Shown here piece by piece: positions 9,135 to 19,285 of a DNA stretch of 64,000 bases. Source of the DNA: Oscillospiraceae bacterium (lineage in GTDB: Bacteria; Bacillota; Clostridia; Oscillospirales; Oscillospiraceae); assembly GCA_015068245.1 (NCBI GenBank), contig SVKU01000003.1:92614-156613 (forward strand), written 5' to 3'. The notes beneath the pieces were generated by a model that was not told the origin of the DNA, searched no databases, and saw nothing but the letters and a program-made list of their open reading frames with translations. A program made the position numbers and the translations under genes. Position 1 is the first letter of the stretch; every line of letters starts with the position of its first letter.

Positions 9135-9163
9135 TTGACAAAGGTTTGTTGTCGGTGTATATT
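9135..9163 (+). promoter_or_regulatory. Sigma-A promoter of the ilv operon
   Basis: TTGACA (9135-9140), a 17-nt spacer and TATATT (9158-9163) give a near-consensus promoter; the start point would fall near 9170, just ahead of the T-box leader. Confidence 0.8.
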
Positions 9164-9169
9164 GGTACA

Positions 9170-9467
9170 ATCATAATTCAATACTGCTAAAGGCAATGAC
9201 GAAGACGGTCAGAGATGAGCCATTTCAGAGAGCCGATGGTCGGTGAAAATCGGCATGGAGCGTTTCTAAGGACCTGTCCCTTCTGAGCCGGATATCTGAA
9301 AGCAAAAGCAAGTAGGTGTTCCCGTGATTGCTGCGTCAAGGCATAAGGATTAAAGGATCCTGAGGGGCAGCGGCTTCCGTGCAAGGAATCCGGTGCAATT
9401 TGAGTGGTACCGCGAGTGTTGATTTTTTCACCCGTCTCAAAGCTGTTTGAGACGGGTGTTTCTGTTT
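9170..9467 (+). promoter_or_regulatory. T-box riboswitch leader controlling ilvBNCD
   Basis: The conserved T-box sequence GAGTGGTACCGCG is at about 9402-9414. Stem I hallmarks precede it: AGAGAG at 9227-9232 inside a helix closed by CCAT/ATGG, and an apical loop with GGTCGGTG. A 13-bp terminator (9429-9441 with 9446-9458) followed by a T-rich run lies downstream. The leader binds a specific tRNA; when that tRNA is uncharged the antiterminator forms and ilv genes are transcribed. The specifier codon should lie in the segment GGACCTGTCCCTTCTGAG (about 9276-9293); CTG (Leu) and GTC (Val) both occur there and I cannot decide between them by eye. Either would fit a branched-chain operon. Confidence 0.93.
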
Positions 9468-9506
9468 ACTGAAACAGATAATGCAGGATAAAAAGGAGGA
9501 GATACA

Positions 9507-11174
9507 ATGCAATTATCCGGTGCAGATATTATTGTAAGAACTTTGATAGAACAGGGATGCGATTCCGTATTCGGTTATCCCGGCGGACAGATACTGAATG
9601 TCTACGATTCGCTGTATAAATATCAGGACGAGATCCATCACACCCTGACCGCTCATGAGCAGGGGGCTGTCCATGGGGCAGACGGCTATGCCAGAGCTAC
9701 CGGAAAGGTCGGTGTTGTTATAGCCACTTCCGGCCCCGGAGCCACTAACCTTGTTACAGGCATAGCGACCGCTTATCTGGATTCGATACCCCTTGTTGCC
9801 ATTACCGGTAACGTGGCCTCTTCCCAGATAGGCTCCGACAGCTTTCAGGAAATAGACATTACAGGCATTACTCTGCCGATCACAAAGCATAACTATTTTG
9901 TCGGGGATGTTAACGAACTGGCAGATACCATGCGCGAAGCATTCAGAATCGCCAAAAGCGGAAGACCCGGCCCTGTACTTGTGGACGTGCCCAAGGATAT
10001 TCAGGTAGCGATGGGCGAGTATACGCCTCAGCCTCCTGTAGCGGCTGACGAAAAACACGCCGCAGACGACAACGCCATAATGGAGGCTGCCGAATGCATA
10101 AATGCTGCGGAAAGACCCATGGTTTATTTCGGCGGCGGCATTATGACCGGTGAGGCACAGGCCGAGATGCTGGAGCTGGCTGAAAAGATAGACGCTCCCA
10201 TCGGCTGCTCCATGATGGGACTGTCGGGTATTCCCACCGACCATCCCAGATATCTGGGGATGCAGGGCATGCATGGTCACTATGCTTCGTCCATGGCACT
10301 GCACAACGCAGACTGCGTTATTTCTCTGGGCGTTCGCTTTAACGATCGTGTAACCGGTGACAAGAGCAAATTTGCTCCTCAGGCGAAGATAATACATATC
10401 GATATCGACGGTTCCGAGCTTTCAAAGAATATCAATGCTTTCAGCGGCATGAAAGCGGATATCAAAATGACTCTCCAGAAGCTGCTGCCTCTGCTGAAAA
10501 AGACAGCCCGACCCCAGTGGCAGGCAAAAATCGCAGAATTCCGCAGCGATGAAGAAAAACATCAGGATCATCGGGAAGGCATGACTCCCAGAAACGCCAT
10601 CTTGACCCTTAACCGCCATCTCAAGCCCAACACCCCCATTGCCACTGACGTTGGTCAGCATCAGATGTGGTCCGCTCAGAATCTGAAATTCACCAATAGT
10701 CGAAGATTCATCTCCAGCGGCGGCCTCGGTACTATGGGCTTTGGAATCGGCGCTGCCATCGGCGCTGCTACAGGTACGGGGGAACACACCGTTCTCGTTA
10801 CCGGCGACGGCAGCTTCGGCATGTGCCTGACGGAACTGGCAACTGCGGTTTCCTATAACATTCCGGTCGTTATCCTTATTCTGAATAACGGTGTTCTGGG
10901 CATGGTTCGTCAGTGGCAAACGCTGTTCTACAACAAACATTATTCCAACACCGTGCTGAACAGAAAGACAGATTTTGTTCAGCTGGCAAAAGCTTTTGGT
11001 GCTGACGGCGAGAAGGTGGATACTCTTGATGCTCTGGACGCCGCCATTGCAAAGGGGTTTGAATACAACGGACCCTATGTAATCGACTGCGCCATCGACA
11101 AAGATGAATTCGTACTGCCCATGCTGCCTCCCGGCGGTTCCATGGACGATATAATTGTGAAGGTGGGTGAGTAA
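9507..11174 (+). CDS. ilvB: Acetolactate synthase, large (catalytic) subunit
   Basis: A 555-aa thiamine-diphosphate enzyme that condenses two pyruvates to acetolactate (valine/leucine branch) or pyruvate with 2-ketobutyrate (isoleucine branch). The N-terminal Pyr domain has VFGYPGGQILNVYD and the catalytic glutamate in TAHEQGAVHGADGYAR (near residue 49). The C-terminal PP domain has the ThDP motif GDGSFGMCL...LNN at about 431-462. The length is normal for the family. AAGGAGGAGA precedes the ATG, and the gene is the first behind the T-box. ilvN follows after 1 nt. Confidence 0.97.
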   Translation: MQLSGADIIVRTLIEQGCDSVFGYPGGQILNVYDSLYKYQDEIHHTLTAHEQGAVHGADGYARATGKVGVVIATSGPGATNLVTGIATAYLDSIPLVAITGNVASSQIGSDSFQEIDITGITLPITKHNYFVGDVNELADTMREAFRIAKSGRPGPVLVDVPKDIQVAMGEYTPQPPVAADEKHAADDNAIMEAAECINAAERPMVYFGGGIMTGEAQAEMLELAEKIDAPIGCSMMGLSGIPTDHPRYLGMQGMHGHYASSMALHNADCVISLGVRFNDRVTGDKSKFAPQAKIIHIDIDGSELSKNINAFSGMKADIKMTLQKLLPLLKKTARPQWQAKIAEFRSDEEKHQDHREGMTPRNAILTLNRHLKPNTPIATDVGQHQMWSAQNLKFTNSRRFISSGGLGTMGFGIGAAIGAATGTGEHTVLVTGDGSFGMCLTELATAVSYNIPVVILILNNGVLGMVRQWQTLFYNKHYSNTVLNRKTDFVQLAKAFGADGEKVDTLDALDAAIAKGFEYNGPYVIDCAIDKDEFVLPMLPPGGSMDDIIVKVGE

Positions 11175-11175
11175 T

Positions 11176-11682
11176 ATGAGCAGACATACCGTAGCAGTAC
11201 TTGTACGTAACCAGTTCGGCGTGCTGAACCGGGTCACAAGTATGTTCCGACGCCGCCAGTTCAACATAGATTCCCTTACTGTGAGCGAAACGGAGTCCAA
11301 TGACTATTCCCGAATCACCGTGGTTTTCGGCGGAGGAGACGCAAAAAAAGAGCAGCTTATCAGCCAGCTTTCTAAGCTTCCCGATGTAATTTCCATTCGT
11401 GAACTTAACAGCCAAAGTGCCGTAAGCTGTGAGCTGATGCTTATAAAAATGAAAAATGAAAGCGAGACCCGTGAGGAGATAAGAGCTGCGGCAGATGCGT
11501 TCAATGCAGTCACAGTAGATTACTCCAGAGAATCCATCGTTTATCAGCTCACCGGAGAGACTCACCGCATCGATGAGTTTGTCAACCTTATGCGGGATTT
11601 CACCATTCTTGAAATATGCCGTACAGGCAGCGTGTCCCTTGAAAAGGGCAGCACCACCATAAGAAAAGTAACCAATTTATAA
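11176..11682 (+). CDS. ilvN: Acetolactate synthase, small (regulatory) subunit
   Basis: A 168-aa ACT-domain protein that binds the catalytic subunit, raises its activity and confers valine feedback inhibition. The N-terminal ACT segment has VLVRNQFGVLNRVTSMFRRR followed by FNIDSLTVSETE, a family signature. A second ACT-like domain makes up the C-terminal half. I prefer the ATG at 11176, one base after the ilvB stop, with AAGGTGGG 8 nt upstream; a GTG at 11167 overlapping ilvB is the alternative. Confidence 0.95.
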   Translation: MSRHTVAVLVRNQFGVLNRVTSMFRRRQFNIDSLTVSETESNDYSRITVVFGGGDAKKEQLISQLSKLPDVISIRELNSQSAVSCELMLIKMKNESETREEIRAAADAFNAVTVDYSRESIVYQLTGETHRIDEFVNLMRDFTILEICRTGSVSLEKGSTTIRKVTNL

Positions 11683-11703
11683 AAAATTTTGAAAAAGAGG
11701 TAA

Positions 11704-12726
<1,023 letters not shown>

Positions 12727-12741
12727 TAACTAAGTAGCTAT

Positions 12742-12815
12742 GCCATTTCAAACGCCGGTCAGTGCAGCTGACCGGCGGAGAAATCCCCTTTTGAAAAGCA
12801 ATGCAGAAAGGGGGA
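12742..12815. repeat. Palindromic repeat in the ilvC-ilvD gap (GCCATTTC...GCGGAGAAATCCCC family)
   Basis: A 10-bp hairpin (12753-12762 with 12768-12777) sits between GCCATTTC and GGAGAAATCCCC. The same flanking words occur at 34622, 35293 and 51462, so this is a member of a dispersed family. It lies within the ilv operon, so it may moderate readthrough or mRNA stability (inference). Confidence 0.65.
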
Positions 12816-12852
12816 TAACTGCTTATATCATACCGTAAAGGAGATAAGCACT

Positions 12853-14511
12853 ATGAAAAGTGATTCCATCAAATTTGGTCCCCAGAATGCGCCACACCGC
12901 ACGTTGTATCATTCCATTGGCCTTACGGAAGAGGAACTGAGCCGCCCTCTGGTAGGTATCGTAAGTTCTTATAATGAAATAGTCCCGGGTCATATAAATC
13001 TGGATAAAATAGTAGATGCCGTCAAACTGGGCGTTGCCATGGCGGGCGGCACTCCCATCGTTTTCCCTGCCATTGCTGTCTGTGACGGCATTGCTATGGG
13101 TCACATCGGCATGAAATACTCCCTTGTTACCCGCGACCTTATTGCCGACTCCACCGAGGCCATGGCACTGGCTCACGGATTTGACGCCCTTGTTATGGTT
13201 CCCAACTGCGATAAAAACGTACCCGGTCTGTTGATGGCTGCAGCCCGTATCAACGTACCCACCGTGGTGGTCAGCGGCGGTCCCATGCTGGCAGGCCACA
13301 TCGACGGCGGCAAAACCAGCCTTTCCACCATCTTTGAAGCCGTAGGCAAATACAACGCCGGCACTATTGACGAAGAAAAGCTCCGTGAATACGAGCTGAA
13401 AACCTGCCCCACCTGCGGCTCCTGCTCCGGTATGTACACCGCCAACTCCATGAACTGCCTTACTGAAGCTCTTGGTATGGGGCTGCGTGGCAACGGCACC
13501 ATCCCCGCCGTTTATTCCTCCCGTATCGAACTGGCAAAGCACGCAGGTATGGCTGTTATGGAGCTGCTCAAAAAGGATATCCGTCCTCTGGACATTATGA
13601 CCGAAAAGGCTTTTATGAACGCCCTTACAGTAGACATGGCTCTGGGCTGCTCCACCAATAGCATGCTCCATCTGCCTGCTATCGCCCACGAATGCGGCAT
13701 TGAGATAAATCTTGATATTGCCAACGAAATGAGCGCAAAAACTCCCAACCTCTGCCACCTCGCTCCTACAGGAAGAACCTACATAGAAGAACTTGACGAA
13801 GCCGGCGGCGTTTATGCCGTTATGAACGAGCTGAACAAGAAAGGCCTTATCAATACCGACTGCCTGACCGTCACCACAAAGACTGTGGGCGAAAATATCG
13901 CAGGCTGCGTTAATTTGAACCACGACGTTATCCGACCTGTTGAGAACCCCTACAGCGAAACCGGCGGTATTGCTGTCCTGCGCGGAAACCTAGCTCCCGA
14001 TGGCAGCGTTGTCAAGCGTTCCGCTGTGGCTGATGAAATGCTGGTCCATCAGGGCCCTGCCAGAGTTTATGATTCCGAAGAAGATGCTCAGGCGGCCATT
14101 GACGCAGGCGCCATCAACCCCGGCGACGTTATCGTTATCCGCTACGAAGGACCCAAGGGCGGTCCCGGTATGCGTGAGATGCTGAACCCCACTTCCGCCA
14201 TCATGGGCATGGGCCTTGGCACCAGTGTTGCACTTATCACCGACGGACGTTTCTCCGGTGCTACCCGCGGCGCCTGCGTGGGTCACGTTTCGCCCGAAGC
14301 TGCCGACGGCGGTATGATAGGCATTGTTGAAGAAGGAGATATCATCAGCATCAATATCCCGGAAAACAGAATTGATCTGCTGGTAGATCAGACCGTTATA
14401 GACGAACGAATGAAGAATTTTGTGCCCAAGACCAAGGAACTGTCCGGCTATTTGAAGCGTTACGCAGCTCTGGTATCCAGCGGTGCTTCCGGCGCAGTCA
14501 TCAATAAATGA
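12853..14511 (+). CDS. ilvD: Dihydroxy-acid dehydratase
   Basis: A 552-aa iron-sulfur dehydratase that converts 2,3-dihydroxy-isovalerate or -methylvalerate to the 2-keto acid, the last common step before transamination. Cluster cysteines are visible in [10 protein letters not shown] (about 119) and in [17 protein letters not shown] (about 190-206), and the C-terminal domain has GGPGMREML and [10 protein letters not shown]. The length is typical. A ribosome binding site (AAAGGAGA) precedes the ATG. Its stop overlaps the next gene by ATGA. Confidence 0.97.
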   Translation: MKSDSIKFGPQNAPHRTLYHSIGLTEEELSRPLVGIVSSYNEIVPGHINLDKIVDAVKLGVAMAGGTPIVFPAIAVCDGIAMGHIGMKYSLVTRDLIADSTEAMALAHGFDALVMVPNCDKNVPGLLMAAARINVPTVVVSGGPMLAGHIDGGKTSLSTIFEAVGKYNAGTIDEEKLREYELKTCPTCGSCSGMYTANSMNCLTEALGMGLRGNGTIPAVYSSRIELAKHAGMAVMELLKKDIRPLDIMTEKAFMNALTVDMALGCSTNSMLHLPAIAHECGIEINLDIANEMSAKTPNLCHLAPTGRTYIEELDEAGGVYAVMNELNKKGLINTDCLTVTTKTVGENIAGCVNLNHDVIRPVENPYSETGGIAVLRGNLAPDGSVVKRSAVADEMLVHQGPARVYDSEEDAQAAIDAGAINPGDVIVIRYEGPKGGPGMREMLNPTSAIMGMGLGTSVALITDGRFSGATRGACVGHVSPEAADGGMIGIVEEGDIISINIPENRIDLLVDQTVIDERMKNFVPKTKELSGYLKRYAALVSSGASGAVINK

Positions 14512-15677
14512 TGAAAAACGAACTGAAACTCAGACTTGACTCCCTGGCGGTTTTCAGGGACTTGCTGAAAGATGAAACTATCTGTGCGCTGAAACGATCC
14601 TTGGAAAATTGCAGCGAGGGCAACTATGCGGAATTCGTATCCCTGCTCTACAAAAACGCCAATGGTGATCTGGGACGGCACATAAAGACCCTGTGCAGCC
14701 GCAGCGAAAACGTGTATGTCAAGGCTGTGGGAATGGGTAAACAGCCCCCTGAGTGCATAAAAAACAGCGTCAAAGCCGAGCTTCAAACGCTGCAAATGCT
14801 GGCAGATTTAACGCCGGAACAGCTGCTGAAAAATTGCGAGGGCAGCCAATATCTTCCCCAATTTGCCAGCGGTGGAGTTGACATAATATCGGAATTTGAG
14901 CATCGGGTCAAAAGTATCGGCAAATATGGCTACGGTATGTACGCAGCAAATCATATGTTTTACATTGACGAAGCCGAACGTATCGTGCCGGTCAGAAATC
15001 CCGACAGCATCACGCTGGATCAGCTTATAGACTACGAAGCGCAGCGGCAAAAGGTCATTGACAATACCCAGGCTCTGTTGGCAGGTAAGCCTGCGGCAAA
15101 TATGCTGCTTACCGGCGACGCAGGTACAGGCAAATCCTCCACCATCAAGGCGGTTGCCAACGCCCTGCACAGCGAGGGTCTGCGTATTATCGAGGTGCGC
15201 AAGGAGCAGCTGCTGGCAATACCCAAGATACTCGATGAGTTGGCAGAGAACCCGTTGAAGTTTATTCTGTTCATCGACGATCTGTCTTTCCTGAAAGATG
15301 ACGACAATTTCAACGCCCTGAAAGCCGTGCTTGAAGGCTCGGTGTCTGCCAAGTCGAAGAACGTGGTGATTTATGCCACCTCCAACCGCCGCCATATTAT
15401 TCGTGAGCGGTTCTCCGACCGTGAGGGTGACGATATCCACCGCAACGAGACTATGCAGGAGTTCGTCTCCCTGTCCGAGCGGTTCGGCTTGCACATCACT
15501 TTTCAGAAACCCAATAAGGCCACCTTCCTGCATATCGTCCACAGCCTTGCCAAAGAGGAAGGTATTGATATGGATGCTTCCGAACTGGAGCTTCTGGCAG
15601 AACGCTTCGCCCTTGAGCGAGGCGGTCGTTCCGCACGACTTGCAAGACAGTTTATCGACAGTCTGCTGTCATCCTGA
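14508..15677 (+). CDS. DUF815 family AAA ATPase
   Basis: A 389-aa P-loop protein. The Walker A motif [16 protein letters not shown] is near residue 200-215, the Walker [11 protein letters not shown] near 250, and a sensor 1-like [11 protein letters not shown] near 285; the region with [16 protein letters not shown] is characteristic of DUF815, a RarA/AAA-like family found widely in Clostridia. The N-terminal 180 residues are helical and have no motif I recognise. Its start overlaps the ilvD stop, so it is translated from the ilv transcript. The biochemical role of DUF815 is not established; the coupling to ilv may simply reflect operon growth. A second in-frame ATG follows at once at 14511. 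Confidence 0.85.
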   Translation: MMKNELKLRLDSLAVFRDLLKDETICALKRSLENCSEGNYAEFVSLLYKNANGDLGRHIKTLCSRSENVYVKAVGMGKQPPECIKNSVKAELQTLQMLADLTPEQLLKNCEGSQYLPQFASGGVDIISEFEHRVKSIGKYGYGMYAANHMFYIDEAERIVPVRNPDSITLDQLIDYEAQRQKVIDNTQALLAGKPAANMLLTGDAGTGKSSTIKAVANALHSEGLRIIEVRKEQLLAIPKILDELAENPLKFILFIDDLSFLKDDDNFNALKAVLEGSVSAKSKNVVIYATSNRRHIIRERFSDREGDDIHRNETMQEFVSLSERFGLHITFQKPNKATFLHIVHSLAKEEGIDMDASELELLAERFALERGGRSARLARQFIDSLLSS

Positions 15678-15790
15678 GCCTGCGTCGCACAAGGTGACGT
15701 TTATGCCCGTAGGGTCACGGCGTGCCGTGACCGCCAATTGCGTACAACACAGCGTATTGCCCGTAGGGAACGGCCTGTGTGCGGTTCCAA
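15676..15790. repeat. Remnants of dispersed repeats ('GTCATCCTGAG' and 'CCCGTAGGG' types)
   Basis: Just after the ATPase stop the sequence contains ATCCTGAGCCTGCGTCGC and then two CCCGTAGGG units, each next to short inverted repeats (TCACGGCgtGCCGTGA; GGAACGGcc...). Related words recur at 25701, 29526, 59160, 59220 and 59310. Confidence 0.5.
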
Positions 15791-15811
15791 CTGTTACTCT
15801 TATATACAAAT

Positions 15812-15857
15812 AATCCCCGTCTTGTTGCGCATTGCGCAACAAGACGGGGATTTCTTA
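15812..15857. terminator. Bidirectional terminator between the ilv/DUF815 operon and lysR
   Basis: An almost perfect palindrome, 20-nt arms (15812-15831 and 15833-15852), with T-rich sequence on the plus side. It separates convergent transcription units. Confidence 0.85.
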
Positions 15858-15875
15858 TTCCCAATGACAGTATTT

Positions 15876-16763
15876 TTACTCTCCAAACTGTTCCTTAACA
15901 ACATCCAGAAACAGTCTTGCGGCGGGGTTGGTCATTTTTTTGTCCCATGCCACAACGTATGTACGCACGGCGTCCTCACCGGGGATACGGGTGAAGCTGA
16001 CGTTTTCGGAATAGAAAACGCCTTTCAACGCTTCCGGAATGATGGATATGCCCATGCCTGCACCCACGGACAGCAGAACGGCTTCCGCACGGTCATATTG
16101 GCACACCACGTTTGGCTCATAGCCTCTGGCGGCGCAGACCTTCATTATCTCGCTGTACAGCGCAGGACCGTCGGACTGGCTGACACCGATGAAACGCTCG
16201 TTTTTCAGCTTGGAAAAATCTGCTTCCTTTCCCGCAAGGGGATGGTTTGCAGGGAAAGCAAGGCAAAGGTGGTCACGGTGGGAAATCAGACTCTCAAAGC
16301 TGTCTCCAGCAGGCACCATCTCACGAACGGCAAAATGGAAATCGTACTTTTCCTCGGTCATAGCAACTACCTGGCTTCTGCCGGAGGTGAAAGAGATATC
16401 TATAAGTATCTCAGGATGACGCTGGGAAAAAACTGCCAGACACTTTGAAAGTGCTGCACTGGAGGTGGTCAGAGCGGAAATGGAAACGGTGCCCCTGTCG
16501 CCTTTTTCCATCTGGCGAATCTGGAACATGGCCTTTTCTTCAATATCTATCATCTCAATGGCCTTGGGCAGCAGCTCACGGCCTGCGTCGGTGATGGTAA
16601 CACCACGGCGTGAACGTATAAAAAGCTGAGCACCCAGCAGTTTTTCCAGTTCGGAAATACTGTGGCTCATAGAGGGCTGGGAAATACCGCAGCGGCGGGC
16701 TGCTTCGGAAAAGTTCATGGTCTGAGCCACGGACACAAAATGTTTAAGCTGATTGGTATCCAA
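15876..16763 (-). CDS. LysR family transcriptional regulator
   Basis: A 295-aa protein with an N-terminal winged helix (MDTNQLKHFVSVAQTMNF, then AARRCGISQPSMSHSISELE) and a C-terminal substrate-binding domain. The start codon is TTG at 16763, with AAAGGA 10 nt upstream. It diverges from the solute-binding lipoprotein at 17111, which makes that gene a plausible target, as does its own promoter; the inducer is unknown. Confidence 0.92.
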   Translation of the reverse strand: MDTNQLKHFVSVAQTMNFSEAARRCGISQPSMSHSISELEKLLGAQLFIRSRRGVTITDAGRELLPKAIEMIDIEEKAMFQIRQMEKGDRGTVSISALTTSSAALSKCLAVFSQRHPEILIDISFTSGRSQVVAMTEEKYDFHFAVREMVPAGDSFESLISHRDHLCLAFPANHPLAGKEADFSKLKNERFIGVSQSDGPALYSEIMKVCAARGYEPNVVCQYDRAEAVLLSVGAGMGISIIPEALKGVFYSENVSFTRIPGEDAVRTYVVAWDKKMTNPAARLFLDVVKEQFGE

Positions 16764-16780
16764 TATATCGAAGTCCTTTC

Positions 16781-16795
16781 ATAGACGATATCTAT
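16781..16795. promoter_or_regulatory. Possible LysR operator (T-N11-A)
   Basis: ATAGACGATATCTAT is an inverted repeat with the T-N11-A spacing of LysR boxes. It lies 18 bp upstream of the lysR start, a typical autoregulatory position. The assignment rests on pattern and position only. Confidence 0.4.
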
Positions 16796-17005
16796 ATGTA
16801 ACAAGGCTATTATGCACTTTTCTTATCAATTCGTCAAGTGCGTGAAAGAAGAAAAAATGCGATATCAATTCCTGAACAGAATCGATTTGTTTCAAATGCG
16901 AATTGCCGTTGAACGCTTATGGTGGTATTATATAGAATGATGCAATATAATGTGTCATTATCGATTTTTGGTGTCATTATGCGTTGTTTTTTATGCTCAA
17001 AATAC

Positions 17006-17034
17006 TTTACAGAAACGAAATAATGGCATATAAT
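17006..17034 (+). promoter_or_regulatory. Sigma-A promoter of the lipoprotein gene at 17111
   Basis: TTTACA (17006-17011), 17-nt spacer, TATAAT (17029-17034). The rest of the 347-bp gene-free stretch 16764-17110 holds the LysR-box candidate and AT-rich DNA with no other feature that I recognise. Confidence 0.78.
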
Positions 17035-17110
17035 TGCGTTCGTGTGTGTTTGCACATAAAATCAAAGGAAACACAAAAGTGTTTTCATACATTACGAAAG
17101 GAAATGCAAA

Positions 17111-18832
17111 ATGAAAAAGAATCTTCTTTGCCTCCTGCTGGCTCTGGCTATGATGCTGAGCATGGCAGCCTGCGGCAGCACCGAAAAAGCAGAAGAATCC
17201 GCTCCTGCTGAAGAGTCCGCTCCCGTAGCCGAAGAAGCTGCTCCTTCCGAAGATGCTCCCGCTGAGGAAGCTGTTCCCGAAGAAGAAGCCGCTCCCGAGA
17301 TCGCTCCCGTAAGCTATCCCCTTACCGGTGAGGATCTTACCCTTAGCTTCTGGTACTACTATCCCCCCTACACCCACATCGTTCAGGGCAACGCTGAATT
17401 CCCCTGCATCCCCTATGCTGAGGAAGCCACCGGCGTTCACCTCGACTTCGTTGAAGTTGGTCAGGAAGTTGTTTCCGAACAGTTCAACCTGATGATCGCT
17501 TCCGAAATGTGGACCGACCTTCTCCCCGTTAACGAATACTACACCGGCGGCCTGGCCAAGGCTTATGAAGACGAAGTCATCATCGACCTGACCGACGCTA
17601 TGTACGAATACATGCCTGACTTCATCAACATCTACGAAGCTCAGGAAGACGACGTTAAGAAGGCTGCCAAGACCGACGGCATGATGCTGGCTTTCCCCAC
17701 CATCGCTGACGGCTATATGTCCAGCAACGGTCTGGTCACCCGTGGTGACTGGCTTGATGCTATCGGCTGGGAATTCTCCGGCAAGACCATCGAGCTGGAC
17801 GAGTTTGAAGAACTGCTCCGCGCCATCTACAACGAGTACGAAACTCCCTACACCTACTACCTCGAGCCTAATGGCCAGATCGGTCAGCTGAACGAGGCTT
17901 TCGACTGCTACATCCCCAACCTGTATGCCGGCTTCATGTCCGTTATCGGACCCCAGATCTTCGTTAAAGACGGCACCGTCGTTTCCGGCTGGACCGACCC
18001 CGGCTACTACGACTACATCGAGTGGATGCTCGGCATGTTCGATGAAGGCGTTCTGAACGGCGACTTCATCTCCGTTGACACCGACCGTATGGTTCAGAAC
18101 AATAACATCGGTGCCGGTATGTCCGGTATGTGGCAGGCCAACGCCGACAAGATCGACGAGTGTGCCGGTTATGCCGACGAAAACAACCAGGGCTTCGTGG
18201 CTCAGGCTGTTCCCCGTGTTGTGGCCGACGTTAACGGCGAAAGCATGTGGCAGGAACAGGCCAGCATGGTATCCTTTACCACCTCCGTCAGCGCCACCTC
18301 CGAAAAGGTAGAACTGGCCTGCAAGTGGATGAACTACTTCTACACCGAAGCCGGTGCAAATCTGGCTAACTACGGCGTTGAAGGCTACACCTACGAATTC
18401 GACGCAAACGGCGAACTGGTATGGCTTGACCAGATCATGAACAACAACACCTATGGCAACAGAGAAATGGCCGTTGCTGTTGAGACCTTCTCCCGCTTCT
18501 GCGCTACCTACCAGGATCACGACAAGATGCTGCCCACCTTCACCGAAAATGCTATGAACGCAGTTGAACTGTGGACTATTGGCGGCACCAGCGAACGTTA
18601 CTATCCCAACCTCATCACTCTGACCGTTGAAGAGACTGAAGAGGTCAACAAGACTCAGTCCGACGTTCTGACCTATGGTCAGGAAACCGCTCTGCGTTTC
18701 CTCACCAAGGATCTGGAACTGAACGAAGAAAACTGGAACGAATTTGTCAACCAGATCAACTCCATGGGTCTGACCGACATCATCGCTGTTTACCAGTCCG
18801 CTTACGATCAGTTCATCGCCGGCGAGAGATAA
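17111..18832 (+). CDS. Extracellular solute-binding lipoprotein (paralog 1 of 4)
   Basis: A 573-aa secreted lipoprotein. The signal peptide ends in the lipobox SMAAC (Cys about residue 21), followed by an acidic Ala/Glu/Pro-rich linker of about 45 residues that would extend the domain from the membrane. The globular part resembles family 1 ABC solute-binding proteins of the LipO/YtcQ type: EQFNLMIASEMWTDLL, then a Y-x-G-G element, then DEVIIDLTD. The end, SMGLTDIIAVYQSAYDQF, is shared by the paralogs at 41931, 48730 and 51636. No permease or ATPase gene is adjacent. Codon use is strongly biased to GGC, AAC, CTG and ACC, suggesting high expression. The ligand, probably a sugar or oligosaccharide by family, is unknown. 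Confidence 0.85.
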   Translation: MKKNLLCLLLALAMMLSMAACGSTEKAEESAPAEESAPVAEEAAPSEDAPAEEAVPEEEAAPEIAPVSYPLTGEDLTLSFWYYYPPYTHIVQGNAEFPCIPYAEEATGVHLDFVEVGQEVVSEQFNLMIASEMWTDLLPVNEYYTGGLAKAYEDEVIIDLTDAMYEYMPDFINIYEAQEDDVKKAAKTDGMMLAFPTIADGYMSSNGLVTRGDWLDAIGWEFSGKTIELDEFEELLRAIYNEYETPYTYYLEPNGQIGQLNEAFDCYIPNLYAGFMSVIGPQIFVKDGTVVSGWTDPGYYDYIEWMLGMFDEGVLNGDFISVDTDRMVQNNNIGAGMSGMWQANADKIDECAGYADENNQGFVAQAVPRVVADVNGESMWQEQASMVSFTTSVSATSEKVELACKWMNYFYTEAGANLANYGVEGYTYEFDANGELVWLDQIMNNNTYGNREMAVAVETFSRFCATYQDHDKMLPTFTENAMNAVELWTIGGTSERYYPNLITLTVEETEEVNKTQSDVLTYGQETALRFLTKDLELNEENWNEFVNQINSMGLTDIIAVYQSAYDQFIAGER

Positions 18833-18840
18833 ATCACAAT

Positions 18841-18872
18841 AAAAATGCCGTGGCGCAAGCCACGGCATTTTT
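18841..18872 (+). terminator. Intrinsic terminator after the lipoprotein gene
   Basis: AAAAATGCCGTGGC pairs with GCCACGGCATTTTT across a GCAA tetraloop, and a T run closes it. Confidence 0.92.
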
Positions 18873-19046
18873 CGTTTGGTTAGGGGTTAGTGACGCTGCT
18901 CCTGTGGCTTTGATGGCAGGAATACGGCTCTCGCAGCGACAGGAATGCGTTTGATACTAATATTCAATGAAATATATTAATATTTTTCATAATTAAGTTG
19001 TGAAAAAAATTCGGCTTTGTGCTTTGTATTTTGTTCAACTTGACTC

Positions 19047-19075
19047 TTTAAAAAACGGCTCATTGGTGGTATCCT
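19047..19075 (+). promoter_or_regulatory. Possible promoter of the aromatic operon
   Basis: An extended -10 element TGGTATCCT with its hexamer at 19070-19075 lies 17 nt from TTTAAA (19047-19052); a TTGACT at 19040 is too far away for normal spacing. The start point would be near 19082, about 25 nt before the leader peptide. Confidence 0.4.
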
Positions 19076-19106
19076 GTACTCAATCAATCTGAAAGGATCC
19101 TCAGTT

Positions 19107-19202
19107 ATGAAGAGCACCATCCGGACAAGTGGATACGCTTTTTACTTTAGCTTTGCCAAGTTTTTTGGTAAGGCTTATTCCGGTTTGTCCAATAAAGGAT
19201 GA
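19107..19202 (+). CDS. Phe/Tyr-rich leader peptide of the aromatic operon, 31 aa
   Basis: A 31-codon frame with its own ribosome binding site (AAAGGA, 9 nt before the ATG) ending 83 nt before aroF. Residues 10-24 read YAFYFSFAKFFGKAY: eight of fifteen are Phe or Tyr (Phe at 12, 14, 16, 19, 20; Tyr at 10, 13, 24). Such a run of the pathway end products just ahead of a terminator is the hallmark of ribosome-mediated attenuation, as in the enteric pheA and trp leaders. The product itself is probably of no use after synthesis; stalling at the aromatic codons when Phe-tRNA or Tyr-tRNA is uncharged would be the signal. It is too regular to be chance, although translation is not proven. Confidence 0.85.
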   Translation: MKSTIRTSGYAFYFSFAKFFGKAYSGLSNKG

Positions 19203-19269
19203 TATGGCTCTGAAAATACTCGGAACTTATATCTTACCCGTGGTCAAACCGACTGCGGGTAATTTTTTT
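19121..19269 (+). promoter_or_regulatory. Transcription attenuator of the aromatic amino acid operon
   Basis: Four segments fit a classic attenuator. Segment 1 GGACAA (19123-19128, inside the leader frame) can pair with segment 2 TTGTCC (19185-19190). Segment 2 also contains CGGTTTG (19181-19187), a perfect complement of CAAACCG (19245-19251) in segment 3. Segments 3 and 4 form the terminator TTACCCG (19234-19240) / CGGGTAA (19256-19262) followed by seven T (19263-19269), which abuts the aroF ribosome binding site. A ribosome stalled on the Phe/Tyr codons (19134-19178) would mask segment 1 and free segment 2 for segment 3. The 2:3 pairing hits the upper part of the terminator, not its lower stem, so the exact switch needs folding analysis. 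No T-box motif is present here. Confidence 0.75.
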
Positions 19270-19285
19270 GAAAGGAAATGTAACC

